Positions 13,024 through 29,665 of a stretch of 64,000 bases of DNA are shown in pieces. Origin of the DNA: Setaria digitata (Eukaryota; Nematoda; Chromadorea; Rhabditida; Setariidae); assembly GCA_003640385.1 (NCBI GenBank), contig RCAB01000360.1, positions 1 to 64,000 on the forward strand, written 5' to 3'. The position numbers were made by a program, and so were the translations under genes. How positions within the stretch are numbered: position 1 is the stretch's first letter; every line of letters starts with the position of its first letter. The notes under the pieces are model-generated. The model did no database searches. It saw only the letters and a program-made list of their open reading frames with translations, and had not been told where the DNA came from.

Positions 13024-16000
13024 ATGAACACAAAATTATTATGTCTTGGCAATTTGCAAGTTGATTTTACAAAACGCTTACTTTCAATCGATCGATTTGA
13101 TGATGATCATAATTCGAATGCTACCACATCAACAAGACAACAAAAGACATTGACAGTGAAGATTGGATGTGCTATTATCGACCAAACTATACAAATTAGG
13201 GAATATTTTATGAATGATAATTTGCTGATAATTAAGACTGATGATGGAACCGAACTGGTAATTAAATATGAAACATCAGAGCAGTTATATGAGAAATATG
13301 ATATTAAGTGGAAAAATAGCAAAGGATATCATTTTATGAAAGATGTGATACAAATTGATCCAACAAGTCAGTGGTATGGTGGACCAGAATTAGCTCAGCA
13401 GAGTTGGCCATTAGCTGATACCATGCAGTCATTCTCACCTTACTTATCATCAGACACATTAAAGGTAGGTAATATGTGAATTTAGTGTTTCTTAGCGATT
13501 TTCTTTCCTCCTTCTATAATTACCATTTATTTATAAGCGAAAATCAACAAGTAATGGTCTAAAATTCGTCCAAAATTTCTAGGATACTTGTACAATAATT
13601 CATGCTATGCTCTTGCAGCATGATTTTCATCTCTTTGAGAAATTTCAGTCCTCTGACCCAATCTTGCTATTTTCATGATAACGCGAAAAATCCTTCCGGA
13701 ATGGAACGCTACTGGTTGTGTTCCAGTAAATTTGCTATTTTCGTATCTGATAAGGTACCGCTTTGGACTGAATATAATTGTGATAAATTTTCGCTTCAAG
13801 CACAAATTATCGATTCTCCTTACATTGGGTTCTACGTAAGATCTATTGTACATTTGATAAAGTAATAACAGAAATAAGTGAAATAAATTTTAAGTAAAAT
13901 TCAAAATTTATTTAGATTGTTTCTGAAAATTAAGAAAAGTAGGAACCGGAATTATTTAAGAGGTTGAGAAATGCATCATTTGTGAGTGTTCTGTTGTGCA
14001 TTCTAACTTAATTACCATTTCATGTTGATTTACATAACAATATTAAATATACATCTGATTTATATAACAGTATAATATATATTATAGTGCAGTATGTTTT
14101 TGAGAGTTTAAAAAGATTGAAATTTCAACTGAAGTCAAGAAATCGCATGACGATATGAAACATCCAACTTGATGCTACATTTTAAGCACTAAAACCTTGA
14201 AATGCTATATTATATTTTGCTTGAAAGTTTGAAACTCATTAATATTAAAAAGTGTTGAAAGTTTGAAAATTTTCAACAAATAATAGACTTTGTATGATTC
14301 TTTTTTTTTTTTATATATCCGTAGTTTAAAAACAATCTAGTTTCGAAATATGAGCCTGAATATGATTCGATATTTGATTATTAAACCGGTTTTCATTCTT
14401 TTAAAATGTATTTTGAGGCTGATCCCTTTTCGCCAACCCTTTCCTACTCAATATATGCTGCAAAACGTTGTACATTGCGTGAATTTCACGTTATTCTTCA
14501 TGGAATTTTGTATGATAAATGCATAACCGTTGCTGATGAGGGTATGATTCGTAAACCTATCTGGTCAACCTGGGCAAGGTAACAACGTCTTCTAGTTCGT
14601 TCAGTCATTATGTTAATCCTTTCAAACAAGGCAATCATCGGTGTTATATGAACTGCAGCAATTAATTTCCTCGATTTAATTAGCAGTTGAACTATTTTTA
14701 TTGGTCTCACAACTGAATTATGAATTATCTTTAAGCTCTTAGCAGTAGATATTTTATTATTTAAGGTATTCCGAGAAAGTAACTCAGCATGATGTGCTTG
14801 AATTTGCTGAAGAAATTTTAAATAATCATGCACCGATTTGTCAGCTTGAGTTGGATGACAAATGGTCTTCACATTATGGTGATTTCGAAGTATGCCCTTT
14901 TTCTCTTGTGATTTAATTTAATTTCTTGCATTTAATTTGGTTCGAGTTGAAATATAATATTTTTGATTTCACCGCATTTATTATCACATTTTCTTGGATT
15001 TGAAATATTTATTCATATTTCGTTGTTGATTTAATTTCGCATCTTCCGCATTCTAGTTTGATAGGATGAAATTTCCTGATGTTAACGGCATGTGCAAGCA
15101 ATTGAATGATTGGGAAATTCGACTTACCCTGTGGATCCATCCATTTATTAATTTGGACAGTAACAATGGACAAAATCCAACACTGCGGCATTTGTTTGTG
15201 AAAGATTGCAATGGCGAACCGGGAATTGTTCAGTGGTGGCGAGGACGAGCCTACATGATTGACTTCACAAATCCTGAAGCTGTCGGATGGTTCTGTGAAG
15301 AGCTGGAAAAAATTAGGAAGGTGCTTATTAGCTGAAAATAATTTTTGTGGCATAATCAGAAGAGATGATTTCATCCCATAGAGCTCTTTTTTAGCACTTC
15401 TATCCATGCAGTAATTTGAAATTTTTGAAAATGTACAAGAATAGCGGGGAAATTTTGTTATAAATGACGTAGGTAAGTATTAAGATGAGAGGAGAGAGAA
15501 GTGACGAATCCAATTGTTATTGGTTTATTTTCTTCGGTGTTAGACAGTTTATGCGAAAACGCTTTAATTCATTCATTGCTTTCTCTTCTTTCTTTCTTTC
15601 AGCTTGGAATATTTTCATTCAAATTTGATGCAGGTGAAGTGACTTACCTTCCTGTAAATTTTCGTCTTCACTCCGGTACCTCACCAAATGATTTCAGTGA
15701 AGCTTATGTACGAACAGCTGCTTCATTCGGAAACACAGTTGAGGTATCTGTTGAAGTTTTTTTGATGTGAGCTACTTGGTTTAGTAAGTTTTTTCACTTT
15801 CCTTAAAGGCCTATTTCTTGATTGAGAAGACATCAGTGGTTGATCTTGAACATGGGCTGATCAGATATGTTTAAATTAGTAAAAATTTGAACAGTTAAAT
15901 GAGTTGTTTAATTACATTTAATTACATTTGATTTATTAAACAAGTAATTGAAGCAGTTATGTCTTCGCAAATAGTAATGTGTAATAATGTCATTTTTTAA

Positions 16001-17571
16001 TTCAAATAGGTTAAATATTTATATGGACTGATTAAATGATATATTGTATAATTCGGCTTTTCAAATGACAAATTCAACTGAAATACGAATGGTTTAAGTA
16101 ATTTACTAAATATTTTAATAAAGCGAGAAATGTTGCCATAAAGCCTATCATAATATTTGTGAGCGCTTCTAAGAGCTTAATTGTCAATTAAAGGTGAGAG
16201 TTTTTCGACGTACACAATCTCTGCCGATATTTTACAGGACAATGGATCGTTTGTCAACTTGGTCAGTAGAATTTTTTTATTCTTCTTTTTTAAATTTTTG
16301 CTAAAAATCAATAGAGAGTATTTGGTGGTAAAACAATTTGTTTTCAGAAACGAAAAAATACTTTAGTTTATATAATTACCGTATAAATACATTTTTAAGC
16401 AGAATTTTAGGAATAATATTGGTTTGAATACAGTAATACCAGTAGCACTCAATTTTGGATTACATGGTTATTACTTTAATTTACCTGATATGATAGGTGG
16501 TAATGGATACAATGATCAAAAATGCAGCAAAGAGTTGTACATCCGCTGGATGCAAGTAACCCTCTTTTCTTTTATTTTTCTATATTTTTTTACAAAGAGA
16601 CTTTCGTAAATAATCATTTGTTTATTTGTTTATGCATTTTTCTATTTATTTCATTTGTTTGTAACTGTACTTAAAAGTGTAATCCCGATATTTCCAAGCA
16701 GCATAAATCAGTTAGTTAATTATAATTGGCCTGAAGCTATTCATCAACCTTCTATGCAGTAGAAAAATTAACTCACATGATGGAGACACCTTAACAGTTT
16801 ATATTCCAGAAATCATTAACCTAACTCCAATTTCAGGGTTTTTCATTCCATTTCGGCAGTTCTACCAAGTTAATAGTTATTAATTAATTCCAAAATGGGT
16901 ATACTTTTCAGGCTAATCAGTTCCTGCTTACTATGCAGTTTTCTTATCCTCCATGGTTGTTTGATGATGAGACATGTGATATTTTCCATCGCATTATAGA
17001 AAAACGTAATGAGCTTTTAAATTTCCTGATTGAAGCCTGCAGGAAAAGTTGCGAAGGTGGTCAACCCGTAATACGGTTTGTAATTTATAACATGTAAAAT
17101 CTCAATATCCTAATTTTTTGTAAAAGAAAAAAATCGACTTTAAGACGGTCGAGTTGGGAAATGAGGTTTTCGAAATACTATTCATTTATGGAATTTTGGT
17201 TGATAATCATCACTATCGTACTGTAGACCGTTATGGTGGCTTTCGGAGGAACCAGAAGCATTGTGTTGTGATGATCAATTTATCATCGATGATAGCATGA
17301 TTGTTGCACCGATTTTAATCGAAGGTGCGAGATCACGAATTGTTTTTCTACCGGATGGCACTTGGCAATATGAATTAACAGGCGACACTTATATAGGACC
17401 AATTAAGTTGACCGTCGAAGTAAGTAAATAAAGAAAAGTGTCAAGTTGACCTTTGAAACTTTCAATCAAGATTCCGATAGAAAAAGAAATTCAAGTACCC
17501 TCGACCCCCTGATATTTTTTCAGGCTCCGCTTACCCATCATGCACCACCATATTTTACTCGTGTTGGATAA
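13024..17571 (+). CDS. GH31 family glycosidase, MYORG-like
   Basis: Eleven exons: 13024-13464, 13677-13835, 14418-14578, 14766-14889, 15057-15320, 15603-15743, 16194-16261, 16411-16555, 16912-17075, 17227-17419 and 17524-17571 (stop TAA), giving about 635 residues. Apart from the acceptor of exon 2, all borders are GT-AG and in phase. Order of motifs: [124 protein letters not shown] and [16 protein letters not shown] carries the GH31 nucleophile Asp; the Asp of MDRLSTW is the likely acid/base. This order is that of human MYORG (714 aa), reported as an alpha-galactosidase on the ER/Golgi side. No N-terminal membrane anchor is seen, so location and substrate are unclear. Confidence 0.87.
13671..13677 (+). 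other. Non-AG acceptor in front of glycosidase exon 2
   Basis: Exon 1 ends in phase 0 at AAG|GTAGGT (13464). The only in-phase continuation into the conserved MERYW exon starts at GAT (13677), which is preceded by TTTTCAT rather than TTTTCAG. The true AG sites upstream (AG ending near 13617 and 13648) enter in the wrong phase. Possible causes are a base error in the assembly, a splice-site mutation, or genuine use of a non-AG site. Confidence 0.6.
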
Positions 17572-17821
17572 TTTTCCTGGCAGGTATGAACCTTTTTTTT
17601 TTCGGAATTATGAATTATCTTGCTTTTGGCCTAACTGAATGAGTTTATTTGAGATAGTCCTTGGCCATTCAACTGACTGAATTCATTTGTAACGGTCAAT
17701 ATCATACTGTGTAATTTGTGTTGGAAATTTAGATTTTACAATAGAAGAAAACAATGTGCTTCATTTCTGTGCGTGAAATAATTCTCAAATCTATGGTATT
17801 CCTTTTTTTTTTTTTTTTTTG

Positions 17822-18376
17822 ACCAATGCCTTTTTCAGCGATGTTTTGATAAAAATTTTTAAACACTGATTTCCACGAATAAAACCGTCGCGCTCCAAAT
17901 ATTCGGGACGAATGACATCTCTATATTTGTCTGCGAAACATCCTAAGCCATGAAGATTGGATCGAAGCATCCAATTTTGATGAAACTGCGGAAAGAAAGG
18001 AATAATTAATTGATTAGCTTAATACTGTCACATTAATACCAAAATATTAAGTGGAAAATGAAATATTTACAAATATTGCTAAAAAAAATAAAATAAAAAT
18101 ATTTCTAAATTCTCGCTATAATTTAATCATTTTTTTTTTGTTATGGAGGAGCAATTTTCCAAATGTGAATTGATTTCGGCCAATGATTTAATTTGCTGTT
18201 GATGTAATTCTCCTTTCGCTATATTCTGTGGATCATAAATACATTTGGGCGGAAATGACTCGCTCACTCCTGTGAATATTTAATGAATTTGAGCTTACTT
18301 ATGAGTATCAAGTTGTACGTTTTCAAAAGAGAAGAGAGAAATATGTGTCCGAAACAAAGGATATAATTAACATACT
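17822..18376 (-). pseudogene. TRAF/MATH-like fragment, possibly degenerate
   Basis: Three minus-strand pieces. An open stretch ends at a GTATGT donor (18376). A segment from 18269 (acceptor ATTCACAG, phase compatible with that donor) runs to a stop at 18127 and includes CIYDPQNIAKGELHQQQIKS, coiled-coil-like. A third starts at 17985 (acceptor TTCCGCAG) and reads LHGLGCFADKYRDV, PEYLERDGFIRG and CLKIFIKTSL, resembling the last strands of a TRAF-type MATH domain (small Gly-Cys motif, Y-x-x-D-x-F/I, IFIK). The preceding MATH core of about 100 residues, including the usual WPF segment, was not found between 18,000 and 21,100. TRAF proteins are trimeric adaptors for receptor and kinase signalling. 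It may be a broken copy or a gene with unrecognised exons. Confidence 0.4.
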
Positions 18377-21104
<2,728 letters not shown>

Positions 21105-24100
21105 TCAGTTGATGAAGCGATTAACGGCATTACAAAGCCACATAAGAGCTTGAATATGAACTGGTAAACAAGAACGTCGCTCACCGCTTACTAAATCCAT
21201 ATTGAGCCAGGATAAGGCGTTGTACATTTCCAAAACGTACCTAAAATGAGTGTAATTTCTTCTTCTTGTTCCAAAATGAGCTTCCAAAAATTACTTTATA
21301 AAATACGAGTTGCTGCAGTCATTTCAGTCTGAATTCGAATTATCTTTAGTCTCTTAAAGTTGAAACATCATTTCAGTATGTATGGGAGAAAAATTAAGAA
21401 AAAGAAAGGAAGAGAAGAAAGAAGGAAAATTGCTTATCCTCATCCTCATAAGATTTCACTGCTACTGCTACGTATGATATGTTAAAGGAAGAAATACAAC
21501 AAAGAATGGGAGTTTTAAAAAAGAATAGCATTCGCTGCTAATCAATTAATACTTGTGGAATGGCAAACAAACGATTCTATCACACGAAAAAAGTACCTGA
21601 GAACATCAGCAGTCGCCTGACTATCCAGCTGATGATGGCAAGCTTCGGTACCTTTACCAAATGAAGAGATATCATCGCCTTGCTGAACATTTGGTGTATT
21701 TAAATGAAGCGAACTCTTTAGGTGCACCGGATTTCGTCGTTTTGCTGAGGGACAAGCTGACCAGAACCAATCGGGTAAATCGGATGCTGGTGCAGTTGAA
21801 ATGTAGTAACCGGTTGCAAGCGGCTGATTTTCTATCGAGACATCTAAAGCATTAGTAAAAGTAGTGGGAGAAAATCAGAAAGTGAAAATACCTGATCAAT
21901 TCAAACAAACACAAGATTTAAAAAAAATCGAATCTTACCAAAATCAACTTAAAATTAAAAAGAAGAAAAGCGTCCATGATATACCTTTTTTATGCTCCAA
22001 ATGTTTCACATCAATTTTGGTAGGCATAGTTATGCCCGAGCTACTTAAAAGATTTAGAATAAAGTGCTTTCAACGGTGAAAGAAATACTTTTAAACATAC
22101 AAACAAAGAGAAAATTACGATGAAAAGGAGTGCTATAAAAAAACTAGGAGCACGCAACAAAGTGATAGAGTTAATCTAAAAATTGATGAAAATAACTCAA
22201 GATATTTTACATGAATGCATGCTAATTTCAATCAAAATATCAATAAATAAAATATCTCTTTATTTTAAAGCTTATCTAGTGTGGTTACTCCCTAATTTCA
22301 ATTCATTTCTTAAAAGAATTTGTTTCAACATTTTGACGCACCAGCATATTCGCTTGGAATCCCCGTATTTCCACCTAATCGAAAGCTGGCTGATTGCGGC
22401 GGCGGTCCAGCTGCATTTGTCATCAAATCTTCACCGTTCCCAATCAATTCACTGAATTCCTCACCAATTTCTTCTGTTAATAAATTTGAAAAATCATCTT
22501 CTTCTAATTCAGCAACGCCATTCCCACCTTGATGATCTAACTGCAATTAATAAATCAAATAAACTGTTAAAAATACTAAAATAGTTGTAGTTCTAGAATG
22601 ACAAGTGATGAAATCCCCATGCTTGCAAAATAAAATGGTAATAAAATGTTCTATAGTCAAGATGTTAAATGGCACCTATTCATTGTAGAGCTTTAGTGTC
22701 TCGCAGAACCCAACCTGAGAACAGCAGTTTAGCAATGTAAAAATATAGAACTTCTCTACTCGCCATTTATACTCCACTTTAAACTGAGATTAAAAGCAAG
22801 GATTAGTAGAATGGAAAAAGAATCAAATCAAAGCTCATCTCTACACATCCTTAAGTAGCAAAGAAATAGGACAGGAAGGTAATACGACAAGAAAGTTCTA
22901 TAAAACTAGTGATAAGACCAAATAACTCCATTAGTTCACATTTTTTAATTTTTCAGGCTTTTCAATTAATTTACAAAAAAAAAAGAAAAAAAAACTCACA
23001 AATTTTCAGAAAAAGTTGACTTACATATAAAAAACCTTACTGAAATGCCTCAAAGAAAACGTACGTTCAGCTCAGGGCTCGTAGGAAAAACAAGAATATG
23101 TGTGCAGCTTGCATCATCTGGTGTTGTCAAAGTACGATATCGAGAATTTTTCAGAAAACGATCATCGTGCTGAAAGGATGACGGAAAAACACGAAGATGT
23201 GCTTCGGGTTCTAAACTGACTAAACAAGCTGACAACACGCCAGGAACTTCCTGAAACAAGTCAGTATTTCTCAAAAATTTGACTCATAAGACCTCTTTAG
23301 AAAACATTAGGAGCTGAAGTTTTGTTAAGTCGTATAGAATTCGAACAGAGGTTGAACCAAATTTAAATACATAAGAAAATATGTAGCACATTCTAAAAGA
23401 TAACGGACAAAGATTACCGAAGTTCCCGGCATGACATGGCACGTCCGACATACATGTTTCATACGCGTTCCAACTTGTTTCAAATAGGATTTGCTAAGAA
23501 TTTGAGTCCAAACTGAAATAAACTGCGTGGAAACCAATATAAACTAATTTCGTCCTTCAAATCATCTCACTACCTTTATTTTGAAAACAAAATATGCAAG
23601 CCTACTTCAACAAGAAAATAACACAACCTTTAGTTTGACTGAATTATTTCATTTTTTAAGGAATGATTTAGTTTTGATAATAGCATCCTATCAAATTGGC
23701 TTATTCTCAATACGAGCAGTAAAGAAACAAGTGAATTATGTATCATTAACTAACATTTAAATTCCCCATGACCAATTCGTCCAACTCTGCCAATAACAAG
23801 CCTCCAATTCCTAGTACCATTAGCCAGCGTACCCAAAATGTATGACCACAGACGATATAAACTATCTCGGATCTGTGTTGACTGTTTATATCTCATATTC
23901 ACCCTACAACACATCATTTATTTGTTTATTTATTTTATTTAATAGTTCCAGAGATTTCAAGAAATTACTTGTCCTACCAAAATGCACCAGAAATTTGGCA
24001 GAGCTATGCGTGAAAGCGTCCAAAGTTATGGGCCGTGATAATTCTCGACAGGAACAACAAACCTTTTATGATCAGGTTTTAGTCTCAAATTAATTAAGCA

Positions 24101-27100
24101 GTTGTCCAGTGAATGGCCCTGGTGATCCGTTACGGTAGCAGCGAGCCAGTCATTTCCTATTAAGCAGTAGCTAACAAACAATACAGCTTCATCGGTATTA
24201 ATTTGCATGAGATCACAGTTTGGACGCTGCATTACTGGTGACGGCGGAGCAAGGATAAATGGTTTGCTAGGCACCTAAAATGTAACCAATTGCACAATTA
24301 TTTGAGGATCGTAATATGATTAAGAAGTTATTATGCAGACAAAAAAATCAGTTGAAATATACAAGCCCAAAAAACCAGTCTGAACCAACACACTTCCAGT
24401 ATCATATGTCAAAACAGGCAATTCTTTAAGAAGCTATAAGAGTTTTCAAGAGAGGTAAGACGATTCGAAGATCATCCCTGTAATCCTTACAATATTCTGC
24501 AGCTTTCTAACAAAATCAAAGAATTTGGAACAAAAAAAAGCAGATATACCTTATAATAAATAGGTTCTTTTCGTTCCAGTTCGTTTAACAAATCAACCAT
24601 AGCTGATGCCGGTCCAAAACGTGTCATGCTCTTAGGTAGAATCCCACGCACAATATCCGGGAGTACTACACGTGAGTGTGTATAAACCGAAAATGCAACA
24701 GTTTTCAGTGAATCGGATGATGATAACCGTTCATTTTGTGATTTTTCCAAGCGTCCTTTAAAAAAAAAAAAAAAAAAATGAAATACTGATCTCGAAAATC
24801 ATTATCGACCAAAAAATGAATCCTTTGCACTAGAAACACTGAATTTTGAAAACTACCACTAAAACTCGATGATAATCTAATAATAGCTTTCAAATTTCAA
24901 ATAACTTGTTGAATGAAACATACCTTGATCATAGCCATTCAGACGGCCTCGTTCATCCTTCAGAAAATCAGCAGAAACACCGCAATAATCGAAAATGTTT
25001 TGCAGTGCAATCATTTCCAATTGTAACTGTGGTCGGCGCTTATTGTTTAATCGATAAAGGAGTGCGTTAAATGCACGCATTAAAGCAACCGTAACAACTC
25101 TTGCGACAAGTGGATTTTCTTCAGCACCCAACAAAAATGGATTCACCTGAATTTTAATTTAAATTTGTTAAATCCAAATAGATGAGCAATAATTCTGGAT
25201 TTTGTAATGAGAGTGTTAGAATATCACAAACAATAGCAATTGTCCAAGTTACTTTAGTTGGCCTAATTGGATGGCAGTTCCCCAATCAGAAAGCGAACAC
25301 AAGATCGGGAGCGAGCGAGAGATTTATTTGCTTTGTTCAAAATTCTTGCATAAAAATATTGAAGAACAGACTAGACTGCGCCTGAGGACAGGTTACAAAG
25401 TTAAAAAATGAACCCGAACGGAATCATTATCTTAAATATTACATCACTGTAACATCCAATTAGCAAGGGGATGTTAGGAGGTAATGATTGTCTTTTAGAA
25501 AATCCCTAGAAAGGAGCAGCTTTTTTTCTTTTACAATTTTTCGAATTCTAATTCATCTCTAACAGTTGTTCGAAGGTATTTGTGGTCGGTTAGCATGAAA
25601 TTCAATTGCCAGTTTAGAAATATGATGTATAACCAAGACTATTAACCAACACCGAATTAATTGAGTCCAGACTTAATTTACATTCGAAATTTTATCCCAT
25701 TACAAAAATGAAAACTAAACCCGAAACTTACGAGGTAAATGACGATAATATGAGGTAGAGTTCCCGGTTCATCCTCTGATATACTGCTATCAGTCGTCAA
25801 CTGCTCAGTCATGAAAGATGAGAAACTTGTCATATTTTGAGCACTTCCATCACTAATAGAACTTTCTAATGTCAGTGAATCGTTGATGATTGAATTTGTA
25901 CCACTAACCGAACTTGGGCCACTGACACTAGTTGGACCTAAATTGATTGCTTAAAACATCAGGTTTCTTTTAGCAAATTATGGAAGCAAGATTTAATCTA
26001 CTCAATGTATAGTAAAATCACAAACACGTATAGGACAAAACAACTCAAAAAAATTAAATAAATAAATAAATAATAGAATTCACTTAAGATAGACAGAAAA
26101 TTTTCACTTAAGACAGACAGAAAATTTTGACCTATCTTATAAAGTCATCTACTGTTAACTGGGCATATGCAGTTGAGAAAAAATTCCAATTGTATATGTG
26201 ACGGCAGCATTACCATAACGAAATCTGGATGAAGTAAAAGAGATGCCACAGATCAGGTTGCGGAGAGAAATAATATGTTGGCAAAAAGTTTTGTTGAACT
26301 AGTCTAAATCATTCACTTCCTTTAAGTCCACAGAAAATGGACGCTTTGTTTAAAAATAGAAGTGATCATGTAAAAGGCATACCTTGTTGAAGTCCACTGG
26401 GTTGATTTGAAATGATCATACTTCCAGGAGCCGAAGGTGGTGGCATGTGATCTGAATTTGGTACTGAGTAACTTCCACATTGGTAACTCGTTACCGAAAC
26501 GCGTGGGACAGGATGTATCTGAAAATGGAAAATATTCAATGCAATCGTTTTATAAAATAAACGGTAAAAAAAAAATGTAAGGAATGTAAGAAAATAGAAC
26601 GATCCAAATTTTAACAAATTAGTCGAGAGAAAATAACACTACCTGATTTTCGGCCAAGGCAGCACGATACTTGTCCCGGTTAAAGATATCATCATTATTA
26701 ATCAATATACGAGCCATTTCATTTTCGAAATACTGCATATATACCTGGAAATGAGATCGAAAATTAGTCACAATAACAAAGATTTAGGAAATCTTCCGAT
26801 AAATCTATGATTTTTTTTATTTGAAATATTGACAAGGATGTTACTTGTGTTCAATATATCAATCTTTTCATTTGGTCGAGACGTTGCTTTCCAAGAATCC
26901 CTCCCCCAAAAAAAAAAAAAAAAAAAAGAAGCAGTAAAAATACAAATCGCCAAACCTTCAGCCGCGTAATCAATGATTTGTTGTCGCCAATATGCCGTTC
27001 AACCTGATTTAGGAAATTATCACATTCACCTGGATTCGTTGCCGGGTACCTTGTTGGGACACGCAACAAACCATCGCGCAGGACTTCTCGCATAAACGGT

Positions 27101-29665
27101 ATATGGCGACCAAAACGGCACTGTTCGTACATTCTGCAACCGATTAGACTATTTCAGACGTAACATATTATGGTTAATACATTGCAATACCAAGTTTTCG
27201 TTAGCTTAAAGTATCACTACTCAGAGAAATCAATCGCCTTTTTTTTTGACGTTAATTTCCTCTGTTTATCGAAGAGCAACGTGAGATGAATTTGGATAAT
27301 TATGAGAATAAAAAAAATAAATAATTCACGAGGAAAGAAATATAAAATATATTAATGTACAGGGGACAAACTGCGTAACCAAAGCATTATCAAACGTCTC
27401 ATAGATGAATGAGATAAATGACATCGCTAACATCTGAAATCAATAGCAAGATTACTGTAAATCACCTTGACAAGTCCATGAGATATTTTTTTGTCTTCTC
27501 TATGCAAATTAAGTTGTCTGGCACAACACCGATGTAAAGGACATCTTTCGGTTGATCGTATGGTTCCAATGACATTTTTTCCCACAATCTTATTATCTGA
27601 GGCGACGTTATAATTGCATCTTTCTCCGATGCAACAACTATGTTAGGCACAGCTTCCGGTCCGCTATCATCCTCCTGAAAATGGTTCTGAGAATGCATAT
27701 TTGAAAATCTTACAGCTGGTAAGGTTTTGACAGATCAATTATGGACTACGTTTTAAGCTGAAACGGACTTTCAGAATAGACAATATGTAGATCAACTAGC
27801 AGGAGAGACAAAAACCAAAAAAATGAGTGAAACTATACCATTCCGCCGCCAGCTTTCAATGCTTTGCGATCGAAAAATCGCCATGTTAGTGGTCCTTCCA
27901 CTATGTTATTACTTCCGAATAGTGGTGAGGAACGAGCGATTCGTAATGATTCCTCTAGAATTGGTCCAATTTCTTGCAATAACGCCATGCATTCAGATTC
28001 ACGCGGCTCGCGCATTTCGTTTGATACCTGAAATTTCTAGACGATAACTTCATTCTGTCGAGTATTCCCTTTCATCAACAGCCTAATTTTGTAATACTAA
28101 GACAGCTACATATTGTGCAAAAGAAATATTTATTTTCATGCTATGTACATTATTTTCCAGTAATCAACTTCGTACCTGAGAAATTCCGGATTAATTTATG
28201 ACTCACCTGAACTCCCCAGTCATGTAGTAGCACACTTCGTATATCGTGCGGTGGGCGCCGACAATTCATTTCCATACAAGCAACTTCGCAAGCAGCTTGG
28301 AAAACTAGCGGTAACTCTCGCTGATCCACTTCCGAAATGATGTACTCACAATGCTTGGATGAGTCCGATCCAACTCGCTCCGTCTGCCAAACAAACAGTA
28401 TCAGGACGATTATGCTTATAAAACAATTTGTTTTTTTTTTTTTCTTTTTTTTTTTTAATTCGCAAAACTTCAATGACAATATTATCCACGTCCAACAAAC
28501 ATTCTTGTAGGACAAGCAAATTTTCAAACAACTAAAACTCCGTACTGATATTATTCCACTATGGCAAAACTCACAAAGATCCACTATGGTATGCTCTACC
28601 CACTTTTTAAACTAAAGAAGGTTTTTAAAGCGTGATTTTCCATGAACAATATTTATATTTACTTGCGAGGCTCGCTCACACTGTAGGCTGAGTAACGTCA
28701 CCTGATCTAACAATCCACCAAGATCACGTACAAGAGTTTGTTCACGTAGTAAAGCGATAAAATTCATGTCCCTAAAAAAAAAAAAAGTAGAAATGATAAT
28801 TATACGATACTTTTACAAGAACTTCAAGTACATTCAATAAAGTCTGTCATCAAAAAAAAAAAAAAGCCTCAGCTAAATTAAGAATAATTCTGTTGCTTAT
28901 AAATCAGGAACCAACCGCCCACTCATGGAGTCGAACCAAATCGTATGCGGGATTGCTGGCTGATTCTGGGTTTCGTTGATGTCTGTTGCTTCTTTTGCAT
29001 CTTCGGCAAATAAACCAGCTTTCATACTCAAATATCGATGTCGAACAGCACTGAAATGATATTGATATCTCAAGTATCATGTAGTATTTGCTGACAAAAC
29101 TATTATGAGGCAATAAACTATATCTGCTGTGGTATGTTCTGATGAACAAATTAATTGAGTAATGAAGTTTCCGTCAAACAGTTGAACAATTATGACTTTT
29201 AGATAAAAAAAAAAAAACGTTAAAAAAAAACAACCTGAATCCACAATTACATGAATTTGAAGTACTATTATAAAATCCACTAGTTGGCTTGCTAACAATT
29301 AGCTGCTGCTGTGCTGGTGGTTGCCTTAATACTTCAGGTGGTGTTATATACATTCCAAGCTCCTGAAAACATTCCACATTTATTCAAGCTTACTCCCCAT
29401 TCTGCTTTCCTTTTTTAATAATGATCATCTTTTTCAACAATAAAAGCTACAATTAAGTTAGAAAAAAGAACAGATTACCTTTGCTCTGATGCTACCGTTA
29501 CATGAACAAATTGGGCAAGCATCAAAAACTGAATCGTAGTGGAGATCCAGGACAGTGTCTTGAAGAAGTACAGCCAACACCAAGGATTTACCTTCCGGAT
29601 GGGCACGTATGTTAGTCGGTGGAACAGCAGCTGTATCCATAACAGAAGGCATGTTCATTATACGG
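21105..29665 (-). other. MED13: MED13 C-terminal MID/PIWI-like region, exons 27-46
   Basis: Exons 29665-29479, 29362-29235, 29050-28916, 28771-28663, 28383-28207, 28027-27839, 27674-27466, 27133-26956, 26744-26643, 26518-26383, 25937-25732, 25146-24924, 24755-24550, 24274-24059, 23872-23755, 23512-23418, 23250-23065, 22540-22342, 21843-21597 and 21240-21105. Conserved pieces in order: [196 protein letters not shown] and [15 protein letters not shown]13 shares an Argonaute-like MID-PIWI fold without slicer activity; that is structural knowledge of the family, not read here. Confidence 0.93.

Noticed and set aside
24000..24058. In-frame TAA after MED13 exon 40, suggesting a premature stop
   Set aside because: The next conserved segment ([17 protein letters not shown]) lies in an exon at 23872-23755 with matching phase, so the TAA is intronic.
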